The translations under genes were made by a program, and so were the position numbers. 64,000 bases of DNA. Source: Mycolicibacterium fortuitum subsp. fortuitum (GTDB lineage Bacteria; Actinomycetota; Actinomycetes; Mycobacteriales; Mycobacteriaceae). A model generated the notes under the pieces. That model did no database searches, was not told the DNA's origin, and saw only the letters and a program-made list of their open reading frames with translations. Position 1 is the first letter of the stretch. The number at the start of each line of letters is the position of its first letter. The stretch covers positions 1,302,001-1,366,000 of the forward strand of contig NZ_AP025518.1 in assembly GCF_022179545.1 (NCBI RefSeq), in the 5' to 3' direction. This document shows, piece after piece, positions 26,761 to 36,388 of this stretch.

Positions 26761-27168
26761 TTATCGCTCTGCGGTGACGCGCAGGATTGCGTCGTAGCTC
26801 TGGGCGCCCGCGCCGACGCGCACCGCGATGTCCCATCGACCCGGAGTGGAAAGGTCGACTACGCCGCGGTAGTCGTCTCCACCCATGGGCGTGGCCACGA
26901 CGGCCGGCGCGCTCAGGCCGATCTGCGGCATGCGTGGTTCGAACCGCACTGAATCCGGTGTCGGGGTTTCGCCTGCGCTGCCCAGGACCTCGACGGTGAG
27001 TGGGCTGACTCCCACCTTGGGCGGCTGGTCCTTCAAGCGCACCAGGTACGGACCTGCGGTGGCCTCGGCGACGATCGGGGCCCGCGGTTGCGGCCACAGC
27101 AGCCACAGCATGCCGCCGCCCACCGCGGCGACGATCACGATGATGCCCACCCACTGCAGGCGTCTCAT
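26761..27168 (-). CDS. Small membrane-anchored protein with FixH/YtkA-like domain
   Basis: 135 aa from ATG 27168. An N-terminal anchor (WVGIIVIVAAVGGGMLWLLW) is followed by a beta-sandwich-like outer domain (YLVRLKDQPPKVGVSPLTVEVLGSAGE ... PGRWDIAVRVGAG) that resembles YtkA/FixH-type domains with the common PGRW turn. It lies 7 bp after the DUF1254 gene and should share its mRNA. No metal-binding Cys or His is evident. Confidence 0.72.
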   Translation of the reverse strand: MRRLQWVGIIVIVAAVGGGMLWLLWPQPRAPIVAEATAGPYLVRLKDQPPKVGVSPLTVEVLGSAGETPTPDSVRFEPRMPQIGLSAPAVVATPMGGDDYRGVVDLSTPGRWDIAVRVGAGAQSYDAILRVTAER

Positions 27169-27175
27169 GGTTCGG

Positions 27176-28486
27176 CTACAGCTTTTCGATGTCGGGCAGT
27201 GCCCAGGTGTTGTCGAACAATTCGGGTTTCGGCCCGTACAGCCGGAACAACACCTCGAATTGGCCGTCCGGGTTTGTCGGGATCCAGTTGGACTCTTGGC
27301 CTTCAATGGCGACCGGGCCGAAATACACGTCGACGGAGCCGTCCGGGTTGACGCCGAGGTCGGGCCGGTGTGACGACCGGCTGCCGTACGGCTGGTCCCG
27401 GATCAAGGCATGGGTGGCGCGGTCGTAGGCCGTCGCCGACCAGTACAGCGAGACCGGCGGATCGGCAGGCACCCGTAACCGGTAGGTGGCTGCGCCGTCG
27501 AAGGCCGCGCCGTCGGCGTCGGCAATGGTCATCACATAGAACTGGCCCTGGCCAAGATGTTTCGCACTGAAGTAGATGAAGGAGTACAGCAGGCCGCGGT
27601 CGTCGACCGGGTAGCTGGTCGGGTCGGCGAAACCGGTCTGCATGCCCTGCACCACCTCGGGTGAGGCGGGCAGGGCCCAGTGGGTCCCGTCGAAGTACGG
27701 AGGGGTGAAGAAGCGCGGATAGTTGGTGTCGAACCACTCGTGTGCCTCGACGGCGGCCGCCTCGAGCGCTCTCTTCAACTCGTCGTCCGGTTCGAAGAGC
27801 TTGCCCTGTTCGATGCCGATCGAGGCCAGCACCGAGATCATCACCCGGTCGCGCTGCAGCCACGGTTCGCGTTGCACGAACTGGTCGAGCAGTTCGAAGA
27901 ATCGCAGGTTGTAGGGAATTGTGCTGTCGTACAAGGTTTCCGATGCGTCGACGAACCTGGTCTCCAGGTCGGGTTGCGCCAGCGGGTAGCACTTGATGCG
28001 CTTGCCGTACTCGGCAGCCGCGGCGACGTCGGCGTCGGCGCTGGACGCGATGTTCGCCCGCAGCGCCCCGAACCCCGTATAGGTCGCCGACGGCAGCACG
28101 ATGTAGCCGTCGGGAATCGCGCCGTCGAATCCGGGCGGCAGAATCAGGTACCTGCCGCCGTCACCTTTGTCGGCCCCCGCCGGTCCGACGTCTTCGAGTG
28201 CTTCCTGCCAGCTGTTGTCCACCGAACCTGTGATCGAACCGCCTTCTGCCGGCGGGATTTCCAGCACGACGGGCCCGTCCTGGGTGTTGTAGAACGGGAA
28301 GAAATACAGGGTGTCGGGGTTGGGTGTCAGGGTCTGGTTCTTCCAGTCCAGCAGTTTCGACCAGAACACCACTTGGTTGTCGCCCGCGTCGACTCCGGCC
28401 GCCGCTTCGCGCAGCAGTTCGAAGTTGACGGCGGGCATACCCCAGATCACGGCCTGGACGGCGCGCGCATGCACCAGCGGATCCAT
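27176..28486 (-). CDS. DUF1254/DUF1214 domain protein
   Basis: 436 aa. The DUF1254 half is seen at the N-terminus (MPAVNFELLREA ... TLTPNPDTLYFFPFYNTQDGPVVLEIPPAEGG) and the DUF1214 half at the C-terminus (YRLRVPADPPVSLYWSATAYDRATHALI, NPDGSVDVYFGP, NWIPTNPDGQFEVLFRLYGP). The family is widespread in actinobacteria, its reaction is not known, and here no signal peptide is visible. A TAGCGT box six bases before the ATG suggests a leaderless transcript that also covers the FixH-like gene. Confidence 0.88.
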   Translation of the reverse strand: MDPLVHARAVQAVIWGMPAVNFELLREAAAGVDAGDNQVVFWSKLLDWKNQTLTPNPDTLYFFPFYNTQDGPVVLEIPPAEGGSITGSVDNSWQEALEDVGPAGADKGDGGRYLILPPGFDGAIPDGYIVLPSATYTGFGALRANIASSADADVAAAAEYGKRIKCYPLAQPDLETRFVDASETLYDSTIPYNLRFFELLDQFVQREPWLQRDRVMISVLASIGIEQGKLFEPDDELKRALEAAAVEAHEWFDTNYPRFFTPPYFDGTHWALPASPEVVQGMQTGFADPTSYPVDDRGLLYSFIYFSAKHLGQGQFYVMTIADADGAAFDGAATYRLRVPADPPVSLYWSATAYDRATHALIRDQPYGSRSSHRPDLGVNPDGSVDVYFGPVAIEGQESNWIPTNPDGQFEVLFRLYGPKPELFDNTWALPDIEKL

Positions 28487-28492
28487 GCCCTG

Positions 28493-28498
28493 ACGCTA
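28493..28498 (-). promoter_or_regulatory. -10 box for a leaderless DUF1254 transcript
   Basis: TAGCGT read on the minus strand occupies positions -12 to -7 if the A of the ATG at 28486 is +1. This is the usual mycobacterial TANNNT placement for leaderless mRNA. No ribosome binding site is seen before the ATG. Confidence 0.55.
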
Positions 28499-28503
28499 GT
28501 ACC

Positions 28504-29622
28504 TCAGCGCACGGTGTTGAAGAACGTCGTCACATCCTCGACGAAGAGCTCCGGCTGCTCGAACGCCGCGAAATGTCCGCCGCGCGGCATCGTGGTGAAG
28601 TGCGTGACGTTATAGCCCGTCTCGCACCAGCTACGCGGGGCACGCAGGATCTCCAGGGGGAACGACGCGATCCCGGTCGGCAGGCTGACGTATTCGCCTC
28701 CGCCCCAGGTGTTGTGGCTCTCCCAGTACAGCCGAGCCGACGAAGCCGCTGAGGCGGTGAGCCAGTAGAGCATGACGTTGTCGAGCATCTCGTCCTTGGA
28801 CACCACGTTCTCGGGGTTTCCGTCGCAGTCCATCCAGGACCAGAACTTCTCCACGATCCACGCCAGCTGACCGACAGGGGAGTCGACCAGCCCGTACCCG
28901 AGGGTCTGCGGTCGGGTGGACTGCTGCTTCATGTAGCCCGAATCCCATTTGCGGTAATAGTCGATCCGGGCCAGGGCCTTCTGCAGGTCTTCGGTCATCT
29001 CACCCATACCGTCAGCCGGCGGTTGCGCGATCGGCATGTTGACGTGGATGGCCACGCACGAACCCACGTTGCGGCCGATCTGCGTCGTCACCGCCGCACC
29101 CCAGTCTCCGCCCTGGGCGCCGTAGCGCTCGTAGCCGAGCCGCGTCATCAACTGGTCCCAGGCCTGCGCGATCTTCTCGATTCCCCAGCCCGCCGTGCTC
29201 GGCTTGCCGGAGAACCCGTAACCGGGCAGCGACGGGCACACCACATCGAATCCCGCCTCGGTCAGCGGCTCGATCACCTTGTGGAATTCGACGACGGACC
29301 CCGGCCAGCCATGGGTGATCAGCAGCGGGAAGGCGTCCTCGCGCCCGGACCGCTGATGGATGAAATGGATGTCCAATCCGTCGATCTCGGTGGTGAAGTG
29401 GTTGAACCGGTTGAGGGCGGCCTCGCGGGCACGCCAGTCGTACTCGTTGGCCCAGTAGGCGGCCAGTTCCTTGGTGTAGTCGAGTGGAATGCCCTGGGTC
29501 CAGTCCTCGACACATTCAGCCTCAGGCCATCGGGTCCGGTTCAGCCGCGCCTTGAGGTCGTCGAGGTCGGCGTCGGGGATGGCGATGCGGAATGGATTGA
29601 TCGATTGGTCACTGGAGGTCAT
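28504..29622 (-). CDS. Epoxide hydrolase (EHN family, alpha/beta hydrolase)
   Basis: 372 aa from ATG 29622. The N-terminal EHN domain (PFRIAIPDADLDDLKARLNRTRWPE) precedes an alpha/beta-hydrolase fold with the oxyanion motif HGWPGS (104-109), the nucleophile D173 in GGDWGAA and a C-terminal catalytic His in MPRGGHFAAFEQP. Such enzymes open epoxides to diols; mycobacteria carry several for lipid or xenobiotic epoxides. An upstream ATG three codons earlier is possible. It follows the LuxR gene on the same strand, with a long inverted repeat between them. Confidence 0.92.
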   Translation of the reverse strand: MTSSDQSINPFRIAIPDADLDDLKARLNRTRWPEAECVEDWTQGIPLDYTKELAAYWANEYDWRAREAALNRFNHFTTEIDGLDIHFIHQRSGREDAFPLLITHGWPGSVVEFHKVIEPLTEAGFDVVCPSLPGYGFSGKPSTAGWGIEKIAQAWDQLMTRLGYERYGAQGGDWGAAVTTQIGRNVGSCVAIHVNMPIAQPPADGMGEMTEDLQKALARIDYYRKWDSGYMKQQSTRPQTLGYGLVDSPVGQLAWIVEKFWSWMDCDGNPENVVSKDEMLDNVMLYWLTASAASSARLYWESHNTWGGGEYVSLPTGIASFPLEILRAPRSWCETGYNVTHFTTMPRGGHFAAFEQPELFVEDVTTFFNTVR

Positions 29623-29665
29623 GCAGGCCATACTGCCAGCGCGAGGTGGCGCGATGTGCTGGGTG

Positions 29666-29712
29666 TTGCGCTGAAGATCGTGGCTAGCTGGTGACCGCAA
29701 TCTTCAGCGCAA
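29666..29712. repeat. Perfect 13-bp inverted repeat, 21-bp spacer
   Basis: TTGCGCTGAAGAT (29666-29678) and ATCTTCAGCGCAA (29700-29712) are exact inverse copies separated by 21 bp, in the gap between the LuxR gene end and the epoxide hydrolase start. No T-run follows either arm, so it is not a standard terminator. A two-site operator or an RNA hairpin is possible. Confidence 0.75.
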
Positions 29713-29735
29713 GTGGTTCGGCGATCTGCCAGAGA

Positions 29736-30575
29736 TCAGGGAAGGTGTCGCAGCCGGCGGGCCTTGGACACCGCCTCGTGGCGATTGCGGGCTCCGAGTT
29801 TGGCCGCCGCGCTGCGCAGGTAGCTCTTCACGGTTTCCGGCTTGAGCGAAAGCCGCTGCGCAGCTTCGGCATTGGTGCAGCCCAGGGCGACCTGCGCGAG
29901 CACGTCGATCTCACGGGTGGTCAGCGGAGCGCTGGCCGGCGGGTCGCCGCGCAGCGCTACCGCCAGGCGGTCGGCGAGCTCACGCAGCGGGCCGGCCAGG
30001 TCGGGAGTGTCGGCCGCGAGCCGGCGCAGGTCGGCGTGCACTTCGCGGATCTGTTCGGTATCGGCCGGCTGGTCGGCGAAGTTGGTCAGCGCCGCTTCGC
30101 GCATCCGCATGCGCCGGTCCACCTCGTCGCGTACCCGCAGTTCGTCGCTCAATCGCTGAGCCGCGGCCACCATCGCGGCGGCGGTGCGTCCGCCGATCGG
30201 GGCGCTGGTGCGGTGTGCGCCGTACAGGACGGCCCGGGCCTGGCCGTCGACGACCACCGGGACCGCCAGGATCGAGCGGATGCCCTCGGACAGCACCGGC
30301 TCGTCGTAGTCGTGGGTGATGGTCGAGGCGCGCCGGTAGTCGGGCACGGAGATGGGGCGGCGGGAGGCCACGCTGGCTCCGCCCAACCCGGCGCGAGGCA
30401 GCACCGCGAGCCCGCGCATGGCGCCGGTGCGGGTGCCGAAGAACTCACTCAGCAGCAAGGTGTCGTCGTGCACCTGGCCGCCGAAGGCCAGCGGAAGCCC
30501 GGTGTCGGCGGCCATGCGGCGCAGCTCGGCCCGTACCGCGTCGGCATCGCGAGGGCGCAGCAACCAGGGGCGCAT
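29736..30575 (-). CDS. LuxR-type regulator with GAF-like sensor domain
   Basis: 279 aa from ATG 30575. The central region (GVRS-type GIRSILAVPVVVDGQARAVLYGAHR) looks like a GAF domain, followed by a linker helix and a C-terminal LuxR helix-turn-helix (LTTREIDVLAQVALGCTNAEAAQRLSLKPETVKSYLRSAAAKLGARNRHEAV). No receiver domain is present, so it should respond to a small ligand. It is divergent from the acyl-CoA ligase at 30635, the probable target, and an imperfect palindrome lies in the shared gap. Confidence 0.88.
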   Translation of the reverse strand: MRPWLLRPRDADAVRAELRRMAADTGLPLAFGGQVHDDTLLLSEFFGTRTGAMRGLAVLPRAGLGGASVASRRPISVPDYRRASTITHDYDEPVLSEGIRSILAVPVVVDGQARAVLYGAHRTSAPIGGRTAAAMVAAAQRLSDELRVRDEVDRRMRMREAALTNFADQPADTEQIREVHADLRRLAADTPDLAGPLRELADRLAVALRGDPPASAPLTTREIDVLAQVALGCTNAEAAQRLSLKPETVKSYLRSAAAKLGARNRHEAVSKARRLRHLP

Positions 30576-30581
30576 CGGGGG

Positions 30582-30599
30582 TACACCCTTTCGGGGGTA
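30582..30599. promoter_or_regulatory. Imperfect palindrome between the LuxR and acyl-CoA ligase genes
   Basis: TACACCC (30582-30588) and GGGGGTA (30593-30599) form arms with one mismatch around TTTC, directly upstream of the LuxR start. Candidate autoregulatory site only. Confidence 0.35.
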
Positions 30600-30634
30600 G
30601 CGGGCGGGCAAGTGTGACGTAGAGCATAACGGTC

Positions 30635-32332
30635 ATGAAAGACGTCGCGAGCAACACGGACCGCTACCGCGGTGCCCGTGACCAGCTGGTAGCCACCATT
30701 GCGGATTACGACAGGGCCGTCCGGGAATTCGTGTGGCCGCAGATCAGCGGCACCTTCAATTGGGCGATCGACTGGTTTGATGCCATCGCCAGGGGTAATG
30801 ACCGCACCGCGCTGTGGATCGTCGAGGAGGACGGCTCCGAACAGAAGGTGACCTTTGCCGAGATGGCGCAGCGCTCCGACTGCGTCGCGGCATGGCTACA
30901 GGGGCTCGGAGTGGGTAAGGGGGACCGCGTCCTGTTGATGCTCGGCAATCAGGTCGAGTTGTGGGAGTCCATGCTGGCCATAGCGAAGCTGGGCGCGGTC
31001 ATCATGCCTACCACCGGGGCGCTGGGACCGGGGGATCTGTCCGATCGCATAGCGCGCGGCGGAGCCAGGTTCGTCATCGTCAACACCTCCGACACGGTGA
31101 AGTTCGCCGAGGTCCCCGGTGACTACACCCGCATCGCGGTCGGTTCGGCTCCGGCGGGCTGGCATCGCTACGCCGATGCCTACGAGGCGGCACCACGTCG
31201 GTTCGAGGCGTGCACCATGGTCGATGACCCGATGCTCATCTACTTCACCTCCGGCACCACCAGCAGGCCGAAGCTGGTCGAGCATTCCCAGGTGAGCTAC
31301 CCGGTCGGACACCTGACCACGATGGCCTGGATCGGCGTCAAGCCCGGCGACGTGCATCTCGCGATCAGCTCACCCGGCTGGGCCAAGCACGCCTGGAGCT
31401 GCTTCTTCGCGCCATGGATCGCCGAGGCGACGATCTTCGTCTACAACTACGCGCGGTTCGACGCAGCGGCGCTGTTGGCCCAGTTGCGCCGGGTGAAGAT
31501 CAATACGTTCTGTGCACCGCCGACGGTGTGGCGCATGTTGATCCAGGCCGAACTGGGCGAGCGCCCCGAGGGGTTGCGCGAGATCCTGGGCGCCGGTGAG
31601 CCGTTGAACCCGGATGTGATCGCCCAGGTCGAAAAGGCGTGGGGTCTGACGATTCGTGACGGGTTCGGGCAGACCGAGACGACGTTGCAGGTGGGCAACA
31701 CTCCCGGCCAGCCGGTGAAACCGGGATCGATGGGACGGCCGATGCCCGGCGTCCCGGTGGTGCTGGTGGACCCGATCTCCGGTGATCTCGCCGACGAGGG
31801 GGAGATCTGCCTGGATCTGGCGGCGCACCCGCACAACCTGATGACCGGCTACCTCGGTGACCCGCAACGCAACGAGGCCGTGATGGCCGGCGGTTATTAC
31901 CACACCGGTGATGTCGCCTGCCGTGACGAGGACGGCTACATCACCTACATCGGCCGCACCGACGACGTGTTCAAGTCCAGTGACTACAAGGTGTCGCCGT
32001 TCGAGTTGGAAAGCGTGCTGATCGAGCATCCGGCCGTCGTCGAGGCTGCGGTGGTGCCGCAACCGGACGACACCCGGCTCTCGGTGCCGAAGGCTTATGT
32101 GGCCCTGGCCGAGGGGTGGGAAGCCAACGTGGACACGGCAAAAGACGTCATGACCTATGCCAGGGATCACCTCGCGCCTTATCTAAAGGTCCGTCGTGTC
32201 GAGTTCTTCGACCTGCCCAAGACGATCTCGGGCAAGATCCGCCGCGTCGAGTTGCGCAAGCGTGAAGATGCGGCTCATGAAGCAGGCGAACCGATTTCCA
32301 CCGAATACCGATATGAGGATCTTGTGGAATGA
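30635..32332 (+). CDS. Acyl-CoA ligase, medium-chain/ACSM-like
   Basis: 565 aa, AMP-forming ANL enzyme. The ATP loop is [10 protein letters not shown], followed by the A5-type FGQTETT, the hinge Asp in [38 protein letters not shown], and the catalytic Lys near the end in [13 protein letters not shown]. The [17 protein letters not shown] stretch is typical of medium-chain acyl-CoA synthetases. It activates a carboxylic acid to its CoA thioester. Its stop overlaps the next ligase gene (ATGA). Divergent from and probably controlled by the LuxR-type regulator. Confidence 0.92.
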   Translation: MKDVASNTDRYRGARDQLVATIADYDRAVREFVWPQISGTFNWAIDWFDAIARGNDRTALWIVEEDGSEQKVTFAEMAQRSDCVAAWLQGLGVGKGDRVLLMLGNQVELWESMLAIAKLGAVIMPTTGALGPGDLSDRIARGGARFVIVNTSDTVKFAEVPGDYTRIAVGSAPAGWHRYADAYEAAPRRFEACTMVDDPMLIYFTSGTTSRPKLVEHSQVSYPVGHLTTMAWIGVKPGDVHLAISSPGWAKHAWSCFFAPWIAEATIFVYNYARFDAAALLAQLRRVKINTFCAPPTVWRMLIQAELGERPEGLREILGAGEPLNPDVIAQVEKAWGLTIRDGFGQTETTLQVGNTPGQPVKPGSMGRPMPGVPVVLVDPISGDLADEGEICLDLAAHPHNLMTGYLGDPQRNEAVMAGGYYHTGDVACRDEDGYITYIGRTDDVFKSSDYKVSPFELESVLIEHPAVVEAAVVPQPDDTRLSVPKAYVALAEGWEANVDTAKDVMTYARDHLAPYLKVRRVEFFDLPKTISGKIRRVELRKREDAAHEAGEPISTEYRYEDLVE

Positions 32333-33957
32333 ACACGGCGATGAGTTCCTATGATTCCGGTCCCACTGATGTACCTGTCCTCGAAGAGACCATCGGGGCC
32401 AATTTCGAGCGCATGGTGGCGGCCGGACCGGACGCCGACGCGCTGGTCGAGGTGGAGACCGGGCGCCGCTGGACCTACGCCGAGCTCAATGCCGAAGTCG
32501 ACGCGGTGGCCCGGGGTCTCATCGCTTCGGGGGTGCAGAAGGGCGATCGGGTCGGGATCTGGGCACCGAACTGTGCCGAATGGGTGATGCTGCAGCTCGC
32601 GACGGCGAAGATCGGCGCGATCCTGGTCAACATCAACCCGGCGTACCGCACGCACGAACTGGCCTATGTACTCAAGCAATCCGGCATCCGGACGCTGGTA
32701 TCGGCCACCGCGTTCAAGTCCTCCGACTATGTGACGATGGTGGCCGAAGTACAGGCGGACTGTCCGGCGCTCAAAGATGTCCTGTTCCTGGGCACCCTGG
32801 ACTGGGATCAGTTGTGCGCCGAGCAGGCCGACGACACCGCGTTGCGGGCCCGTATCGGCGAGCTGTCCAACACCGACCCGATCAACATCCAGTACACCTC
32901 CGGCACAACCGGTTTCCCGAAGGGTGCCACGCTCAGCCATCGCAACATCCTCAACAATGGGTTCTTCGTCGGCGGCCTGATCAAGTTCGACCGCGGCGAC
33001 CGGGTGTGTATCCCGGTGCCGTTCTATCACTGCTTCGGCATGGTGATGGGCAATCTGGGTGCGCTGACGCACGGTGCGACCATCGTGATTCCCGCGCCGG
33101 GTTTTGACCCCGGCATCACGCTGGCCACAGTCGAATCCGAGCGGTGCACAGCCCTGTACGGCGTGCCGACGATGTTCATCGCGATGCTGGGCCACCCCGA
33201 CTTCGCCCAGTTCGATCTGTCCTCGCTGCGCACCGGGATCATGGCGGGCTCGGTGTGTCCGGTCGAGGTGATGAAGCGCGTGGTGGCCGACATGCACATG
33301 GCTGAGGTGGCGATCTGCTACGGCATGACCGAGACCTCGCCGGTGTCGTGTCAGACCCTGGTCGACGACGATCTGGAGCGCCGCACCGCCACCATCGGCC
33401 GGGCGCATCCACACATCGAGGTCAAGATCGTGGATCCGGACACCGGAGAGACGGTGGAGCGCGGGCAGCCCGGTGAATTCTGTACCCGCGGTTACTCGGT
33501 GATGCTGGGCTACTGGGATGAGCCGGCGAAAACCGCCGAGGCCATCGACGCCGACGGCTGGATGCACACCGGGGATCTGGCGGTGATGCGTGAGGACGGC
33601 TACTGCGCGGTGGTCGGGCGGATCAAGGACATGGTGATCCGCGGCGGCGAGAACGTCTATCCCCGCGAGATCGAGGAGTTCCTCTACACCCATCCCGACA
33701 TCGACGACGCGCAGGTGATCGGCGTGCCGGACGCCAAGTACGGCGAGGAGGTCTGCGCCTGGGTCCGGATGAAGCCAGGACGTGCGCCGCTGGACGCCGA
33801 GTCGTTGCGGGCGTTTGCCACCGGAAAGCTGGCGCACTACAAGATTCCGCGCTATGTGGTTGTGGTGGACGAATTCCCGATGACGGTCACCGGCAAGATC
33901 CGCAAGGTCGACATGCGCGATGAGAGCGTCAAGCTGCTCGGGCTCAGTGAGGGTTAG
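32329..33957 (+). CDS. fadD35: Fatty acyl-CoA ligase, FadD35-like
   Basis: 542 aa, ANL superfamily. Motifs: [23 protein letters not shown], the [14 protein letters not shown] acyl-pocket region, [48 protein letters not shown] and the catalytic Lys in [11 protein letters not shown]. The wording is closest to FadD35 of M. tuberculosis. ATG 32329 overlaps the stop of the preceding ligase, so the two are co-translated. Its TAG overlaps the convergent asparaginase stop by four bases. Confidence 0.88.
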   Translation: MNTAMSSYDSGPTDVPVLEETIGANFERMVAAGPDADALVEVETGRRWTYAELNAEVDAVARGLIASGVQKGDRVGIWAPNCAEWVMLQLATAKIGAILVNINPAYRTHELAYVLKQSGIRTLVSATAFKSSDYVTMVAEVQADCPALKDVLFLGTLDWDQLCAEQADDTALRARIGELSNTDPINIQYTSGTTGFPKGATLSHRNILNNGFFVGGLIKFDRGDRVCIPVPFYHCFGMVMGNLGALTHGATIVIPAPGFDPGITLATVESERCTALYGVPTMFIAMLGHPDFAQFDLSSLRTGIMAGSVCPVEVMKRVVADMHMAEVAICYGMTETSPVSCQTLVDDDLERRTATIGRAHPHIEVKIVDPDTGETVERGQPGEFCTRGYSVMLGYWDEPAKTAEAIDADGWMHTGDLAVMREDGYCAVVGRIKDMVIRGGENVYPREIEEFLYTHPDIDDAQVIGVPDAKYGEEVCAWVRMKPGRAPLDAESLRAFATGKLAHYKIPRYVVVVDEFPMTVTGKIRKVDMRDESVKLLGLSEG

Positions 33958-35027
33958 CCCCAGCGCTTCATCGCGTCGCCCACCGGCTGGCCGGTGGCCA
34001 GCGCCGCCATCATCAGCACTCGCGCCTGGCTCGGCCGCAGGTGCGGAACCATGACCGCGCCGGCCTTGACCATGTCGTCGCCTGGACCGTATTCGGCGAT
34101 GACCTCCCCGGTGGGGACCCGGCTGGAGATTCCGAAGGAAACCCCGGCCGGTGCGTGCCGGCGCACCGCATCCACCACGCCGTCACCCGCGTTGCCGGAA
34201 CCCAAGCCCTCCAGGATGATTCCGCGGGCTCCCGCGGCCACGGCCGCATCGATGGGGCCCGGGCCGTCGCCCGGGTAGGCCGCGACGACACCGACCCTCG
34301 GCGCACTGACGGCGGGCACCTCGCCGAGGAAGGGCCGCTGCGCGGGGTGGTCCAGCGTGAAGGTGTTGTCGGCGACCGTCCCGATGGGCGGGGTGCCGCC
34401 GAACGCGTGCAGATCCTGGGTGTTCACCTTGTGGGTTCCCAACGCCTGGAAGACGTCTCCGGCGAACATGATCATCACGCCCTGGTCGCGGGCGGCGGGA
34501 CTGGACGCCACGGTCAGCGCGTCCCGCAGGTTTGTCGGCCCGTCGGCATCGGGGGCATCGGAGCTGCGCTGTGCCCCGGTCAGCACGATCGGAGCAGGGC
34601 CGTTGTAGGTGACGTCCAACCACATCGCGGTGTCTTCCATGGTGTCGGTGCCGTGGGTGATGACCACACCTGCGGCTCCGTCGGCCACTGCCTTTTTGGC
34701 GGCTGCCCCGATCACATCCCAGTCGGCCGGCGTCAGCTGCGAACTGTCCTTCTTCATCACGTCCATGACCTGGACGTCCAGGCCTGCGGCCAGATCGGCG
34801 CCGCTGAGGGTGGGGCGACGCACTCCGCCGGCATCGGTGCTCGTCGCGATGGTCCCGCCAGTAGTGATCACCACGACCCGACCCGGCGCCGATTCGCCCC
34901 TGTCCGGGTTTGTCGTGGCCTCGGTCGAGTTCGGGGTGGTGGAGCACGCGGTCATGAGCGTCACGGTGAGTGCGACGGTGCCCATCGTCAGTAGCGACCG
35001 TGCCCGGCGGGCTGCGAAGTGCGTCAT
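33954..35027 (-). CDS. ansA: Type II L-asparaginase, predicted lipoprotein
   Basis: 357 aa from ATG 35027. A basic N-terminus and hydrophobic stretch end in LMTAC with Cys28 as the lipidation site, so the enzyme should be anchored outside the plasma membrane. The two catalytic Thr motifs are intact: [12 protein letters not shown] and [15 protein letters not shown]. It converts asparagine to aspartate and ammonia. A TAGCGT box lies seven bases before the ATG. Convergent with fadD35. Confidence 0.9.
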   Translation of the reverse strand: MTHFAARRARSLLTMGTVALTVTLMTACSTTPNSTEATTNPDRGESAPGRVVVITTGGTIATSTDAGGVRRPTLSGADLAAGLDVQVMDVMKKDSSQLTPADWDVIGAAAKKAVADGAAGVVITHGTDTMEDTAMWLDVTYNGPAPIVLTGAQRSSDAPDADGPTNLRDALTVASSPAARDQGVMIMFAGDVFQALGTHKVNTQDLHAFGGTPPIGTVADNTFTLDHPAQRPFLGEVPAVSAPRVGVVAAYPGDGPGPIDAAVAAGARGIILEGLGSGNAGDGVVDAVRRHAPAGVSFGISSRVPTGEVIAEYGPGDDMVKAGAVMVPHLRPSQARVLMMAALATGQPVGDAMKRWG

Positions 35028-35119
35028 ACGGCAGACGCTACGGCGATCGGCGACCACGCATCGGGCTTTTCTGCAGCTCATCGGTGTTTCGTCAGCGCCG
35101 GCGCGCGATTGCTGCGACG

Positions 35120-35527
35120 ATGGTGAGCATGTCGGCCGGACAAGCCTGCGGTGTGCTCGGGCGGCGGATGTGTGCGCTGCTGGCCGTGGGTTCGGCGGGT
35201 CTGCACGTGGTGATGTTGGGCGCGAGCGCCAATCCGGTGGCCGCCGCGGTGCTCGCGGTGATGATCGTGGGTTGCCTGTATTGCGCGGGCCATCTGTGGC
35301 GGCGGGGCACGTCCGGGGTCTGGTGCACGATCGCGTTGATGAGCCTGGCGATGATCGCCCTGCACACTCCGATGCCTACACATCATCACGGCATGGCGGC
35401 TCCCGTCCACACCTCGACAATGATGTCGACCGCGACGCTGTTGGCTCTGCTCGAGGTGCTCATCGCCGCGGCGGTGCTCACCGTCCGCACTCGCAACCGC
35501 TCGGTGATCAGCCTGCCGGCGGGGTGA
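35120..35527 (+). CDS. Small polytopic membrane protein with His/Met-rich loop
   Basis: 135 aa from ATG 35120 (an ATG three codons in is also possible). About four hydrophobic segments are seen, with a loop between the third and fourth reading [13 protein letters not shown], rich in His and Met. Such loops often bind Cu or other soft metals, but no named family is recognised. The start lies 92 bp from the divergent asparaginase gene, and the 3' end overlaps the convergent VOC gene by 20 bp. Confidence 0.65.
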   Translation: MVSMSAGQACGVLGRRMCALLAVGSAGLHVVMLGASANPVAAAVLAVMIVGCLYCAGHLWRRGTSGVWCTIALMSLAMIALHTPMPTHHHGMAAPVHTSTMMSTATLLALLEVLIAAAVLTVRTRNRSVISLPAG

Positions 35528-36344
35528 ACTGGCTCAGGACCAGCCGAGCACCCTGTGGGTCCTGGATCAGTGCGGTGTTCGCCCATTCGGTGTCGGCGCT
35601 GGAAAGCACGGCGGCCCCGAGCTTTTCGGCGAGTTCCGCGGAGTCGTCCCGGCTGGCCACGGCGAACACCACCTGCCAGTGCTCTTGCTGCTGTTCGTCT
35701 TTCAGCTGCCCGGTCCAGCCGATCGCGTCGGAGAATCCGGGCGGGGTACTGCCGGAGGCGTGACGGTTCTTGATGTCAGGGTCGACGGTAGCTGCCAGGT
35801 GATCGCCGTATCCGGGCCGGCGGATCATCGTCGCGGCGCCGGCCCCGTCGAATTCCCAGCCGAACAAGGACTCGTAGAACCTCGCCGCGGCCTGCGGATC
35901 GCTGGTCTGCAAATTGCTGAAGTTCCAGGTCCCGGGAACATTGACCAGTTGGGCACCGAGACGCCGCCGCGGCTGCCAGAGCTTGAAGTGGGCGCCACGC
36001 GGATCGACACAACCGGCCTGGCGCCCACCGGGTCCCGCGTCGACCGGCCCGGTGATGACCGTCCCGCCGCCGTCCGTCACCGCGGCGGCCGTGGCATCGG
36101 CATCGGCCACCGCGACATAGGTGTTCCACACGATCTCGTCGCCGGACTGTGCGGATGCGATCGCTGCCACGTCCTGTCCTTCCAGCGTGGCGATCAGATA
36201 ACTGTCCTCGGCATCCTCGGGCAGCACGTCCTCGAACGTCCAGCCGAACAACCGACCGTAAAAGTCTTGGGCGGCAGCGACATCCTGCTGGTCGGTGTCC
36301 ACCCAGCAGGGCACCCCGGGCGGATAGATCCGTGACTCGGTCAT
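35508..36344 (-). CDS. Two-domain VOC/glyoxalase-like protein
   Basis: 278 aa from ATG 36344; the open frame continues into mgtA and is not coding there. Two VOC modules are visible, at about 8-125 (GVPCWVDTDQQDVAAAQDFYGRLFGWTFEDV ... DPRGAHFKLWQPR) and 140-270 (GTWNFSNLQTSDPQAAARFYESLFGWEFD ... [12 protein letters not shown]). This double arrangement is common in actinobacterial resistance-like VOC proteins. Substrate and metal are unknown. Confidence 0.88.
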   Translation of the reverse strand: MTESRIYPPGVPCWVDTDQQDVAAAQDFYGRLFGWTFEDVLPEDAEDSYLIATLEGQDVAAIASAQSGDEIVWNTYVAVADADATAAAVTDGGGTVITGPVDAGPGGRQAGCVDPRGAHFKLWQPRRRLGAQLVNVPGTWNFSNLQTSDPQAAARFYESLFGWEFDGAGAATMIRRPGYGDHLAATVDPDIKNRHASGSTPPGFSDAIGWTGQLKDEQQQEHWQVVFAVASRDDSAELAEKLGAAVLSSADTEWANTALIQDPQGARLVLSQFTPPAG

Positions 36345-36388
36345 CTGCCCATCGTCGCACCCACCACGCGCACGCCACGGTTCTATGT

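Noticed and set aside
28487..28503. Possible fusion of the DUF1254 and epoxide hydrolase genes
   Set aside because: Separate start and stop codons and a -10 box lie between them.
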